Shown here piece by piece: positions 9,958 through 19,145 of a DNA stretch of 64,000 nucleotides (the stretch's first letter is position 1; each line of letters begins with the position of its first letter). This DNA is from Propionivibrio sp. Lineage in GTDB: Bacteria > Pseudomonadota > Gammaproteobacteria > Burkholderiales > Rhodocyclaceae. Location: positions 55,873-119,872 of the forward strand of contig JARKPC010000046.1 of assembly GCA_029975435.1 (NCBI GenBank), given 5' to 3'. The notes under the pieces were generated by a model that made no database searches, was not told where the DNA came from, and worked only from the letters and a program-made list of their open reading frames with translations. A program made the translations under genes and the position numbers.

Positions 9958-10215
9958 TTAGCCAGCGTCGGCTTCGCACTTCTTCATGAAGGAATTCTTG
10001 GCCGCGCCCGAGAGTTTCTTGCCGCTTTCGCTGACAGCCTTGGCTTCGCAGGCTACCTTGATGTCGGCCTGGCACTTCTTGATGAAGGACGTCTTGGCGG
10101 CGCCTGCCAGTGGCTTGCCATCCTTGCTGACAGCCTTGGCTTCACAGCCGGTCGGTGTCTGGGCAAAAGCAACGGCGGAACAGAGCGAAAAAACCAGAGC
10201 GGCGATGAGTTTCAC
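9958..10215 (-). CDS. psiF: PsiF repeat-containing exported protein
   Basis: 85 aa: signal peptide then two repeats CEAKAVSKDGKPLAGAAKTSFIKKC and CEAKAVSESGKKLSGAAKNSFMKKCEAD. Confidence 0.85.
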   Translation of the reverse strand: MKLIAALVFSLCSAVAFAQTPTGCEAKAVSKDGKPLAGAAKTSFIKKCQADIKVACEAKAVSESGKKLSGAAKNSFMKKCEADAG

Positions 10216-10336
10216 GGTAGCGTCCTTTCAGTGGCAACGATAATGAAGATTGGGCTGCGTGGGATTCTCTGCGTCGTGGGCGTGTTTGGCAAGCTCGTCG
10301 AGGGAAGTCCCGTCCCGGTGATTCCAGCGGCTTGAT

Positions 10337-10663
10337 TCACCCACACCGCGCACGCTCGGTGACCCGGCAGCGCCATTCCTGAACAAAACTGACCGTGCCA
10401 CCGTCGGTGATAGCCAGCGACTCGAATCCGCGGAAAGTGAGCCAGCCATTGCCGAGACCGATGATTACCGGTTCGTATAGGCACAACAGTTTGCCTCTCT
10501 CGGTATGATTATTCACCGCCTGAAGCGTCAGAACGGTGCAACCCGGACCGCCCGTCCCGACATGGGCCAATTGCAGGGCGCCATGGCGTGGCGTCTGCGC
10601 ACTTTCGTCAGATGGACGCAGGCGCTGGCCACGGTATCGGCGGAGATAGACGTCGGCGAACAT
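10337..10663 (-). CDS. hypothetical protein
   Basis: 108 aa ORF divergent from yedK-like gene; no recognisable family. Confidence 0.4.
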   Translation of the reverse strand: MFADVYLRRYRGQRLRPSDESAQTPRHGALQLAHVGTGGPGCTVLTLQAVNNHTERGKLLCLYEPVIIGLGNGWLTFRGFESLAITDGGTVSFVQEWRCRVTERARCG

Positions 10664-10725
10664 AGCGAATACTGAATAAATACACAGTATATCGAACCTG
10701 TGCGTCGCGGCGTAGTCTGTCCGGC

Positions 10726-11391
10726 ATGTGTGGTCGCTACGTGCTCTACGGTCCGCAGTCCCGTTACCAGGCGTATTTCGATACGAAGTACTGGCCGGAA
10801 TTTGCTGACCACTACAATATTGCCCCGACGTCGGTCGTTCCGGTCATCCGGCAGTCACCGGAGGGCGAGCGTGTGGCCGATCTGTTGAAATGGGGGTTGA
10901 TTCCACATTGGGCCAAAGACCCCGGCATAGGATTGAAATTGAACAATGCACGGGGGGAGTCGTTGACGGAGAAGCCGTCGTTCCGCGATGCCTTCAAGCG
11001 TCGCCGCTGCATCGTGCCGGCGTCGGGTTTCTACGAGTGGAAGGCGGAAAGCACCGGCAAGCAGCCGTACTACATCCGCCTCAAGTCGGAGGAACCCTTG
11101 GCCATCGCCGGGCTATGGGAATCCTGGCGCGACTCGGATGGCGTCGTAGTGCGCACCTTCTGCATCATCACGACCGAAGCCAATGCCCTGATGGCAACGA
11201 TTCATGAGCGGATGCCGGTGCTGCTGCATCGAGACAATTTCTCCCGCTGGCTCGACCCAGCGATTCCCGAAGCAGACCTCCGCGAGATGCTCAGCCCCTA
11301 TCCAGCCGAACCGATGGAAGCCTGGCCGGTATCCAAGGCGGTGAGCCGGTCAAGTAATGAGGGGGAAGCATTGATTCGGCGCGTGGAGTAG
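10726..11391 (+). CDS. yedK: SOS response-associated peptidase / abasic-site processing protein (YedK/HMCES family)
   Basis: MCGRYVLYG... (catalytic Cys2), NIAPTSVVPVIR, LKWGLIPHWAKD, NNARGESLTEKPSFRDAFKRRRCIVPASGFYEWK. Confidence 0.95.
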   Translation: MCGRYVLYGPQSRYQAYFDTKYWPEFADHYNIAPTSVVPVIRQSPEGERVADLLKWGLIPHWAKDPGIGLKLNNARGESLTEKPSFRDAFKRRRCIVPASGFYEWKAESTGKQPYYIRLKSEEPLAIAGLWESWRDSDGVVVRTFCIITTEANALMATIHERMPVLLHRDNFSRWLDPAIPEADLREMLSPYPAEPMEAWPVSKAVSRSSNEGEALIRRVE

Positions 11392-11557
11392 AGCGTGAAC
11401 CGTAGCAAGAATAGCAACTGTAGCCATAGCAACGCTTGATACCGAGCAGAAATTCGTGAACGCACAGACGTTCGCCTCGGCACCTTTGTTCGCTTTGAAT
11501 TCAGTCTGCCCGCACCGATCGCCGAAAAGGCGACTCCCGCTGGTCCTCTGTGCGCGA

Positions 11558-12586
11558 CTACGCCAACGAGAACTCTGTCCATAACGGATAATGGTCGGAA
11601 ATCCGGTACGAGATCGCCTGCTTGGTCAGGTCGAGTTCCCGATACACGTAGGGCAGGAAATCGACGAATCCGGCGGAGCGATAGGTCAGACTCAGCCGCG
11701 GGCGGCCGTTGGCGTCGTGGAACCAGGCAATCTGATCGTAGAACTTTCCGGAATCCGGTTTGTTTGGGTCGGAGAAGATTGTCCGCGGCACGTTGTTGAG
11801 GGCCTCCGGTGATTTCAGTCCGGTCGAGGTAAACGCCTGCCACAGCGGATCGCCGTGACGGTCAATGTTGAAATCCCCCAACGCAATGAGATTGTGCGAC
11901 CAATCATCTTCCTGTTTCGCCCAGGCGCTCATCCAGCGGGCGATCGCGCGGAGTTCCGGAACACGATCGACGGCCTGCGCGCCGAACGTCACGTGCAAGG
12001 TCACCAGCACGAACGTAGTGTTCCCAGACTTGAAGCTGACCGCGTACGGGGTCCGGGCAAACTGCGTGCGGAGCGCGTCGGTGCCGACTTCAGCCAGCCA
12101 TTCGGGCGGCACCACCAGTTCGCACGCCAGGCCCGACGGCTTCAGTCGTCGCGTGTCGAAGAGGAAGGCCATGCGTTCTCCGTTCCCCGAGGCGCCGAGC
12201 GTCACGTCTGTCATCAGGAATGCCCAGTCGTCACCCAGCCAGCGCAAGAGATCACGCAACGCGCGCAAGTCGCCTTTGACTTCCTGGAGCGCCACGACAT
12301 CGAAGCGGCGCAGGATTTCTCCAATCGCCAACAGGCCGCGCAGATCGCGCTTGGGGGTGTCCTTAGCCCCGGCGGTCCACACCCGGTTCATCGAGGCAAA
12401 GGCGCGCAGATTCCACGTGGCAATGAGCAGGTTTTGGTTCTCCTGCTTGGCAGGCACCGTTCGGTCAAGATAACCACGCAGTGCGGCGATGTCTTTCTTG
12501 ACGGCAAGCGGAGGAACATGAGTAATCTCGGGCATGGCAAGGCTCCTTGGCATGGACGTCGATACGGCATTGGACCCAGCGATCAA
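11558..12586 (-). CDS. endonuclease/exonuclease/phosphatase family protein
   Basis: NLLIATWNLRAF, VVALQEVKGD, LIALGDFNIDRHGDPLW, ISDHYPLWTEF motifs. Confidence 0.85.
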   Translation of the reverse strand: MIAGSNAVSTSMPRSLAMPEITHVPPLAVKKDIAALRGYLDRTVPAKQENQNLLIATWNLRAFASMNRVWTAGAKDTPKRDLRGLLAIGEILRRFDVVALQEVKGDLRALRDLLRWLGDDWAFLMTDVTLGASGNGERMAFLFDTRRLKPSGLACELVVPPEWLAEVGTDALRTQFARTPYAVSFKSGNTTFVLVTLHVTFGAQAVDRVPELRAIARWMSAWAKQEDDWSHNLIALGDFNIDRHGDPLWQAFTSTGLKSPEALNNVPRTIFSDPNKPDSGKFYDQIAWFHDANGRPRLSLTYRSAGFVDFLPYVYRELDLTKQAISYRISDHYPLWTEFSLA

Positions 12587-12832
12587 CGGCAGCGGCTACC
12601 CCCGTGATCGCATCTCCGTGCTTGCGCTGCAATCATCCTTTAGCCAATCCGATCGGAACGCACGCGCTTCAACCGCCCGATGACAGGACGGAGAGGCTGC
12701 ACCAGTCTAGGCCATTGCCGCGCGGAAACCCAGTGACCGGAACAACACCTGGGCTTTCGAGATGAAGGCCAACTCGGATTTCCCACGCAGGACGGCTGAC
12801 AGCCGGTAATTGCCTCCTTTACAATCGCCGCT

Positions 12833-13126
12833 ATGACCCGTTCCGAACTTATCGAGGCCTTGGCGACCCGTTTCCCGCAACTGACCGTTCAAGATGCGGA
12901 CGTGGCGGTCAAAGAACTGATTGAGGCGATCAGCCAAGCGCTGGTGAACGGGCAGCGGGTCGAAATTCGTGGTTTTGGCAGTTTCTCGCTAAATTATCGG
13001 GCGCCGAGGATAGGACGCAATCCCAAGACGGGCGAAAAGGTTGCTGTTCGCGGCAAATACACGCCGCACTTCAAACCTGGCAAAGAACTGCGCGATCGGG
13101 TCGATGCCGCCGCGGCCGTAGCCTAA
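12833..13126 (+). CDS. ihfB: integration host factor beta-like / HU-family DNA-binding protein
   Basis: [90 protein letters not shown]. Confidence 0.9.
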   Translation: MTRSELIEALATRFPQLTVQDADVAVKELIEAISQALVNGQRVEIRGFGSFSLNYRAPRIGRNPKTGEKVAVRGKYTPHFKPGKELRDRVDAAAAVA

Positions 13127-13357
13127 CCGCTCCGGAAAGTGGCGTAACGGCCATCTGCCGTAATCACCAGCCCGAATGTTTCTTCCATGGGGTTGAATCT
13201 GGTCGTATGCCTCTCGCTTGGGCGAAAGCGGGTTCTGCATCCTCCGCTCTGAGGACTCGTCCCGCAATGGTCCAAGGACCCGACCATCGTCAGCAAGCTA
13301 GATGCGGGGGAGGGTTTGTTGCAAGGTATGGTTAGTGGTGTGGTCAGCGTGCTGTGC

Positions 13358-13942
13358 TTAACTTCTTGCAAAGGCAAGTAAAGGAGCGATGTCGCGCCGG
13401 TCGGCGGCTTGCAGAGCGGCAATATATTGCTGACGCGTTTCGCTGGTATCCACCAAACTGCGACGACCCCACGTAAAACGAGGCTGCCCCAAGCGCTCGA
13501 CCAGCAGATCAGCCATCAGTCGGGCATGGCGCCCGTTGCCGTTGGGAAAGGGATGAATGGCGACCAGACGGTGGTGGAAGCGCACGGCGATTTCATCGGG
13601 AGGGTAACTGGCATGCTCAACCTGGTAGTGCGCATCGTCGATCAATTTCCTGAGTTCGACGCCGATCTTGAGCCAATCGACGCCAATGTTCTTGTCCGTC
13701 CTACGAAACTCGCCCGCCCACTTCCAGGTTTCGCCGAACATCTGCTTGTGCAACTGGCGGAGGAAACCCTCGTTCAGGATTTCCTTGCGCTGTTTGCGCG
13801 CCCAGCTCTCGCCCTCGACGATGTTGAGTTGTTCCCATTCGTTTAACTCGCCCTGCGTGGTGATGTGGCCAGGGATCAGACTGGCGAGTTCGTCGGCGTC
13901 GAGCGGCGTGGCGCCGGGGGGATAGTCGAGCTTGACGGTCAT
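13358..13942 (-). CDS. mobile mystery protein B (Fic/DOC domain)
   Basis: Fic motif HPFPNGNGRHARLMADLL; start at MTVKLDYPPGATPLD overlaps the end of the upstream gene. Confidence 0.88.
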   Translation of the reverse strand: MTVKLDYPPGATPLDADELASLIPGHITTQGELNEWEQLNIVEGESWARKQRKEILNEGFLRQLHKQMFGETWKWAGEFRRTDKNIGVDWLKIGVELRKLIDDAHYQVEHASYPPDEIAVRFHHRLVAIHPFPNGNGRHARLMADLLVERLGQPRFTWGRRSLVDTSETRQQYIAALQAADRRDIAPLLAFARS

Positions 13943-14427
13943 GTTGCCGATTTCTCCCGAGCCGGTTCTTTCCACAGGGCGCGACGCGAGCCTTTGAGCA
14001 GGTTCTCGGCCAGGGCACGAGTCTGCGCCTCGACGGCGTCGGGCGTAGTGGCTTGCGCTTCCAGCGCCATGGTGTGGCTGACGGCGGCCATCTGCTCGCG
14101 TGCCAGCGCCAAGGCACGGTTCTCCAGTGTATCGGCAAGGCTCTGCCTGGGTACCAGGGCATAGTGCAACTCGCAGCCCAATGCCTCGGCGGCGCGGCGT
14201 AAGGTGGCCAGGCTGATGGTGTCGTCGGCCTCGGAGGTTTCCAGCCGGGTGACGGTGGAGGTGGTCACGCCCAGCCGGGCGGCGAGGTGCGTCGCGGCCA
14301 TGCCCAGGCCCTCTCGGATAGCCTTGATCCAGCCCGAGGGCGGGCGCGGCGGTAAATTGGTACTACGCCAGGTGGCCAATGCCCCATCGAGTTGACGCAG
14401 CTTGAGTTCGGAGAAGTTTGTTTTCAT
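13939..14427 (-). CDS. mobile mystery protein A (XRE-type HTH)
   Basis: WIKAIREGLGMAATHLAARLGVTTSTVTRLETSEADDTISLATLRRAAEALGCELHYALVPR; paired with Fic gene. Confidence 0.88.
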   Translation of the reverse strand: MKTNFSELKLRQLDGALATWRSTNLPPRPPSGWIKAIREGLGMAATHLAARLGVTTSTVTRLETSEADDTISLATLRRAAEALGCELHYALVPRQSLADTLENRALALAREQMAAVSHTMALEAQATTPDAVEAQTRALAENLLKGSRRALWKEPAREKSAT

Positions 14428-14484
14428 AGTATTGCACCATGACGCAAAATAAGTATTTTATATTTTGCATCAAGAAGCAATACT
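14428..14484. promoter_or_regulatory. nested palindromic operator upstream of mobile mystery A/B
   Basis: AGTATTGC(14428-14435)/GCAATACT(14477-14484) enclosing GCAAAATA(14444-14451)/TATTTTGC(14461-14468), immediately 5' of the start codon. Confidence 0.6.
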
Positions 14485-14621
14485 TGTGAATATTTATTTG
14501 CTCTATAGTGCAACATTAAACCCACGCGAGCCCGTCGGCAAGCTTGACCAGCGCCGTTTGACGCACTTCTGCCAGCCAGGTATCAAGATCAGCCTCGTCA
14601 TGCAGAATGCGGTGCGGCGGG

Positions 14622-15758
14622 CTACAACATTGCTACTCGGTCGAGTTTGCTGGTTACCACATCGTGGCGTAGGTGGCCGTAGTTCTTCTCGATCATGGCT
14701 ACAGAAGTTCCAGCCAGCTTGGCAACTATGAAACTGTCCATGCCAGCGAGGATCATTTCGCTGATAGCTGTATGCCGAAGGCTATACATGACTACCGTTT
14801 CAGGTAATCCCGCTGTGTCGACCGCGTCCTTGAATATCTTTTTCCAGCTGTCCTTATTCCAGCGTTGGCCGTATCCTGTGGTCAGCATGGGGGCGGCTGG
14901 TACTTTCCCTTTTACGGCTTCAGCAAAGAAAACGGCAGCGGCGGTTGAGACAGCCACCTGCCGACGTCCTGTCTTGCCGGTAAGAGTCAGGGCGCACAGT
15001 TGCTTGTCGAAGTCGCCCGCGTTCAAATTGGCGAGTTCTCCAGGGCGGGCGCCAGTGAGAAGTGCGGCCTTGACGAAGAGAGCTAGATCGTCGGGACATG
15101 CGTCGAGCAGGGCTTTGCGTTGTTCCATGTTGAGAAACGCATCTCTGCGGCGTGCACTAACCTTTGCGAAGGCTTGCACGGTTACCCAGCCCGCGTCGGT
15201 GGCAACGAGGCGGTTGCGTAGGGCGAGGTTTAGCGCGGCTTTGAATGTTGCAAGATTGCGGTTTGCCGAGTCTTTCGATTTTCGTACATCCTCATCGTCG
15301 GCGTCTTCGTCGTCGTCAATCTGGTCGTTCATCCACTTTGATATTTGCGACGTGCGGAGCTTGTCGAGTGCTAGCTTTCCTATTGTGGAACAGTAGATCA
15401 GGCGTCGAAAGCGTCCTTCGGCGTCCTTGGCTGTTGATCCCCGGCCTTCGTTCTTGAGGGCAGTCACGTACGCCTCGCATGCCTCTTTTACCGTTGTTGC
15501 CTGTGGGCTTGCTCCCTGTTCGCAACTAGCGATCCACGAGCGTGCAGCCTTGGCTGCATCGTCGTACTTGTCGAAGTTCCCGAGTGCCCGGTATTTTTGT
15601 TTGCCCTCGTCGTCGCGCCAGCGGGCTATCCATGTTCCATCGCCGCTGTTGAGTTTGCGGAATCCAACCGCTGCGCCTTTTTGCATTGGCTCCCAGTAGG
15701 GTTCGCGGCGCGGGGTGAGCTTGTCGCGTTTCGTCTTGCTGTCCAGTGCGTTTGCCAT
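14622..15758 (-). CDS. tyrosine recombinase / phage-type integrase
   Basis: 378 aa; LLTGARPGELANLNAGDF, SLRHTAISEMILAGMDSFIVAKLAGTSVAMIEKNYGH catalytic R...HxxR...Y pattern. Confidence 0.93.
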   Translation of the reverse strand: MANALDSKTKRDKLTPRREPYWEPMQKGAAVGFRKLNSGDGTWIARWRDDEGKQKYRALGNFDKYDDAAKAARSWIASCEQGASPQATTVKEACEAYVTALKNEGRGSTAKDAEGRFRRLIYCSTIGKLALDKLRTSQISKWMNDQIDDDEDADDEDVRKSKDSANRNLATFKAALNLALRNRLVATDAGWVTVQAFAKVSARRRDAFLNMEQRKALLDACPDDLALFVKAALLTGARPGELANLNAGDFDKQLCALTLTGKTGRRQVAVSTAAAVFFAEAVKGKVPAAPMLTTGYGQRWNKDSWKKIFKDAVDTAGLPETVVMYSLRHTAISEMILAGMDSFIVAKLAGTSVAMIEKNYGHLRHDVVTSKLDRVAML

Positions 15759-15892
15759 GATTTTTCTTCATACGGAAACTGTACGGAAATTATATCATGG
15801 ACAATGATGGATATATGTGGACAAAAAATATAGTAAATACGGATACTTAAGAGTTGTTGTTGGATGGGTATGGACGTCATTGGAGCCAATTT

Positions 15893-15943
15893 CCCGCCTT
15901 CACACGGCAGGGGTCACTGGTTCGATCCCAGTACCGCCCACCA
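15893..15943 (+). other. tRNA-Val(CAC) 3' fragment (probable att site)
   Basis: CCCGCCTTCACACGGCAGGGGTCACTGGTTCGATCCCAGTACCGCCCACCA: anticodon arm onward, T-arm and CCA; no pairing 5' half upstream. Confidence 0.75.
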
Positions 15944-15960
15944 ATGGAATCAGGTACTTA

Positions 15961-15984
15961 GGCCATCCAATCGGATGGCCTTTT
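15961..15984 (+). terminator. intrinsic terminator after tRNA remnant
   Basis: GGCCATCC-AATC-GGATGGCC-TTTT perfect hairpin. Confidence 0.75.
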
Positions 15985-15990
15985 GTATTT

Positions 15991-16029
15991 GTGCCCACTC
16001 TGTGCCCATTTTGTGCCCAGCTTGTGCCT
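15991..16029. repeat. four 11-bp-phased GTGCC(CA) repeats
   Basis: GTGCCCA at 15991, 16002, 16013 and GTGCCT at 16024: exact 11-bp period. Confidence 0.75.
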
Positions 16030-16084
16030 TTCCGTATCAGACCAAGGCGAATGATCAGGAAAGATGACCACTGCCCTCCGTGCG

Positions 16085-16303
16085 TTACTCTTGTGACGGC
16101 ACGTCGGGGATGTACTCGAATAGATCACCCACTGCACACCTAAAAAGCGCGCACAGACGGTCAATTGTCTCGACGTCGAGGCGGGTGGCAGTCTCGTTGT
16201 AAAGCAGCGTAATAGTATTTCGATGTAGTCCTGTGATTCGAGCGACATCGACTATTTTCATCTTGCGCTCTCCCATCATTCGAGAGAGGTGACATCTCAC
16301 CAT
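16085..16303 (-). CDS. XRE-family transcriptional regulator
   Basis: MVRCHLSRMMGERKMKIVDVARITGLHRNTITLLYNETATRLDVETIDRLCALFRCAVGDLFEYIP. Confidence 0.85.
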   Translation of the reverse strand: MVRCHLSRMMGERKMKIVDVARITGLHRNTITLLYNETATRLDVETIDRLCALFRCAVGDLFEYIPDVPSQE

Positions 16304-16450
16304 GTCAATCTCCAGGAAAAAATTACATACAGAATGACAAAAAGCTCTTGACAGAGGTCTTTTGCGCCTTAGAATGTCGTTCAGGATGACAAAACGAACG
16401 ATGTAATGGAGTTTTGACATTCCTGATAATCTTAATCTTTGGAGACCGTT

Positions 16451-16684
16451 ATGTCACTAACTTATCTGACTACTGATGAGCTTTCCTCTCTCATCAAGTA
16501 CGACCCCAGAACCATCAGAGAACGCTTGAAAGACAGCGTTCTTCTCGAGGGAACTCATTACATACGCCCATTTGGTGGCCGGAAGATTCTATATATCTGG
16601 GAACACATCGAGCGAGATATGGGAATCATGGTCGCGCAAACGTTTGCTATTCCAATGGCCAATGGAGGAATTTGCCATGGGTAG
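16451..16684 (+). CDS. excisionase-like / small HTH protein
   Basis: MSLTYLTTDELSSLIKYDPRTIRERLKDSVLLEGTHYIRPFGGRKILYIWEHIERDM; directly upstream of and overlapping an integrase gene. Confidence 0.6.
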   Translation: MSLTYLTTDELSSLIKYDPRTIRERLKDSVLLEGTHYIRPFGGRKILYIWEHIERDMGIMVAQTFAIPMANGGICHG

Positions 16685-17951
16685 TGTTCGGGCCAGAAGT
16701 GACAATGGGCTGCTTTTTTTGGATTTTCGGTTCAGGGAAATACGGTGCCGCGAACAAACGGCTCTAACGAATACGGTGGCGAATAGAAAGCGTTTAGAAA
16801 AGGTCATGGAAAGAATTGAAAGCGAGATTGATGCTTGCACCCTCAATTACCGCCAGTTCTTCCCCAACAGCAAGAACGCCGCCAAGTTCGATGCGATTGC
16901 CTCCGTCGTGACGGAGGCGGCGGTACCCGTGTTCGCGCCATCGATGAGTGCGGCGTCCGCAAAGAGCACCCCGCTGTTCAAGGACTTTGCCGAAACTTGG
17001 TTCTCGGAGAAATCGGTGGAATGGCGCGCGTCCCATAAAAAGACGGTGCGCGACGATCTCGACAAGCGCCTCATTCCCCGCTTCGGGGAACAGGAGGTCG
17101 GCAACATCACCAAGGCAGATATTCTCTCGTTCCGTGCAGATCTCGCCAAAGTTCAGGCACGGGGCAAGAGCAGTGCATTGTCCAACCCGCGTATCAACAA
17201 GATCTTGAATCCGCTCAGGCAAGTCCTCAACGAAGCCGCCGACCGCTTTGATTTTCGCATGCCTTTCCAGAACATCAAACAGCTCAAGGTCAAACGCACC
17301 GACGTCGAACCGTTCTCGCTCGACGAAGTCAAGCGACTGATCGAGAGCGTCCGTCAGGACTTCCGCAACTACTTCACCGTGCGCTTCTTCACCGGCATGC
17401 GCACCGGCGAAGTGAACGGCCTGCAATGGAAATACGTCGACTTCGAACGCCGCCTGATCCTCGTCCGGGAAACCATCGTCGACGGCGAAGAGGAATACAC
17501 CAAGACCGACGGCAGCCAGCGCGACATCCAGATGAGCCAGCTCGTCTACGACGCCCTGAAGGAACAGGAGCAGGGCACCCGTCCCGTGTCGAAGTTCGTC
17601 TTCTGCAACCGCTTGGGGCAACCGCTCGACTACAAGAACGTCACCAACCGCGTGTGGAAGCCGCTGCTCCGCCACCTCGGCCTCAAGGTCCGCCGTCCCT
17701 ACCAGTGCCGGCACACCGCCGCCACCCTGTGGCTGGCCAGCGGCGAAGCCCCCGAATGGATCGCCCGGCAACTCGGGCATACCACCACGGAAATGCTCTT
17801 CCGGGTGTACAGCCGCTATGTTCCCAACCTCACCCGGCGCGACGGCTCCGCCTTCGAACGCCTGCTCACCTCGGCGATCGGTAACGGAACCCGTCAGGTC
17901 GTACTCCATGAAGGGGATACCGCATCCCACGTCACGGAGGGCCAAGTATGA
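16677..17951 (+). CDS. tyrosine recombinase with Arm DNA-binding domain
   Basis: MGSVRARSDNGLLFLDFRFREIRCREQTALTNT...; FFTGMRTGEVNGLQWKYVD, QCRHTAATLWLASGEAPEWIARQLGHTTTEMLFRVYSRYVPN. Confidence 0.93.
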   Translation: MGSVRARSDNGLLFLDFRFREIRCREQTALTNTVANRKRLEKVMERIESEIDACTLNYRQFFPNSKNAAKFDAIASVVTEAAVPVFAPSMSAASAKSTPLFKDFAETWFSEKSVEWRASHKKTVRDDLDKRLIPRFGEQEVGNITKADILSFRADLAKVQARGKSSALSNPRINKILNPLRQVLNEAADRFDFRMPFQNIKQLKVKRTDVEPFSLDEVKRLIESVRQDFRNYFTVRFFTGMRTGEVNGLQWKYVDFERRLILVRETIVDGEEEYTKTDGSQRDIQMSQLVYDALKEQEQGTRPVSKFVFCNRLGQPLDYKNVTNRVWKPLLRHLGLKVRRPYQCRHTAATLWLASGEAPEWIARQLGHTTTEMLFRVYSRYVPNLTRRDGSAFERLLTSAIGNGTRQVVLHEGDTASHVTEGQV

Positions 17952-18865
17952 GCGACTTCATTACTACGGCCGCGCCGTCCGGCACGCCCGCGGCGTCAGA
18001 ACGACGGCCCCTGGCTCCGTACTACCGCCTGACCAGCCTGATGCGACTCCCCGCCAAGAGCGGAACCGGCGTCTATAACGAAGCCACCCTCTATCACGCC
18101 GGAGAGACCCTGCGCATCGCCTGGACCTCGCCGACCGTCGACAGTCGCCTGCGCCGCGGCGACATCGTCACCGTCCGCGAAGGGCGGGCGAGGGCGCACC
18201 GCCCCGAGGTGCTCCCGGTGCTGCGCATCGCCCGCGTCGATCAGCCGGTGGCCGCGGTCAACCCGTTCGATCTCGTGCCTTCGTCTTGGCTTCATGATCG
18301 AGCGCTCACCCAACGCGCAAAAAATCTTTGGGAGCAGATGGAGCGTCCCCTGCAGCATCTGGTCACAGCCGTCTTCTGGGACGGGGCGCGTTTCTATCGC
18401 TATGTCACCGGCCCTCGGTCGGCGGCCGATTATCCGGCGCCGCCCGGCGCCAACTTCCGCCGCTCCGTCGCCCTCGCCGAAGAAGCGCTGCTGCTGGCCG
18501 ACGGCCTGCCGAATGTCGCGCGCGGCGTGCTCATCGCCGCCGCTCTCTTGCACGAGGCCGGCAAGGCCGACGATTTCCATCTCGCGGCGGACGGCAGCGG
18601 GGTGACGCTGAGTGAGCGCGGCCGCTGGATCGGCTACCCGCAGACCGTTCTTGAATGGCTGGCGGTCGCCCGAACCAAGGTCATCGTCCCGGACGCGCTG
18701 TACCACTTGTTGGTCCACGTCCTGATCGCCGTCCACCGGCCGCCGGAATCCCCACAGGCGATCGAGACGGCCATCCTGAAGGTGGCCCGCGGCTTTGTCG
18801 ACAGCCCCGAACGTGTGCGGAACGCGGACAGGCTCATCGCCCGCGCCTCGCCCTCCCTACACTGA
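17948..18865 (+). CDS. OB-fold + HD-domain protein, YhaM-like architecture
   Basis: N-terminal OB-like region, then GVLIAAALLHEAGKADDF and LLVHVLIAVHRPPESPQAIETAILKVARGFVDS; overlaps integrase stop by ATGA. Confidence 0.6.
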   Translation: MSDFITTAAPSGTPAASERRPLAPYYRLTSLMRLPAKSGTGVYNEATLYHAGETLRIAWTSPTVDSRLRRGDIVTVREGRARAHRPEVLPVLRIARVDQPVAAVNPFDLVPSSWLHDRALTQRAKNLWEQMERPLQHLVTAVFWDGARFYRYVTGPRSAADYPAPPGANFRRSVALAEEALLLADGLPNVARGVLIAAALLHEAGKADDFHLAADGSGVTLSERGRWIGYPQTVLEWLAVARTKVIVPDALYHLLVHVLIAVHRPPESPQAIETAILKVARGFVDSPERVRNADRLIARASPSLH

Positions 18866-18929
18866 TCCGCGCGCGCGGTGCCGTCGGCACGACGTCGACG
18901 GCGCCGCCCCAGCCAACCTGGAAACTTCC

Positions 18930-19145
18930 ATGACTCAAACCCAACTCCAACCGACCTTCATGCAACGCTGCCGCGCCGAATGGCAGCGCCTTAATCCCCA
19001 TTACCTCCCTGAATCGAAAGGACTCATCGCCGTATTCAAGGCCGGGTGCCGGGAGGGATGGGTGGGGTTTTTCGCTCCGCTGCGCTTCGTGTGGTGGCTG
19101 CTCATCCGGAGCTGGCGCCAAGAGGGAAGGAGGGGGCCCCCATGA
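18930..19145 (+). CDS. small hypothetical protein
   Basis: 71 aa ORF in the operon: MTQTQLQPTFMQRCRAEWQRLNPHYLPESKGLIAVFKAGCREGWVGFFAPLRFVWWLLIRSWRQEGRRGPP. Confidence 0.5.
   Translation: MTQTQLQPTFMQRCRAEWQRLNPHYLPESKGLIAVFKAGCREGWVGFFAPLRFVWWLLIRSWRQEGRRGPP

Noticed and set aside
9664-10335. 223-aa plus-strand ORF
   Set aside because: Runs through the sRNA candidate, its terminator and antisense to psiF; a frame artefact.
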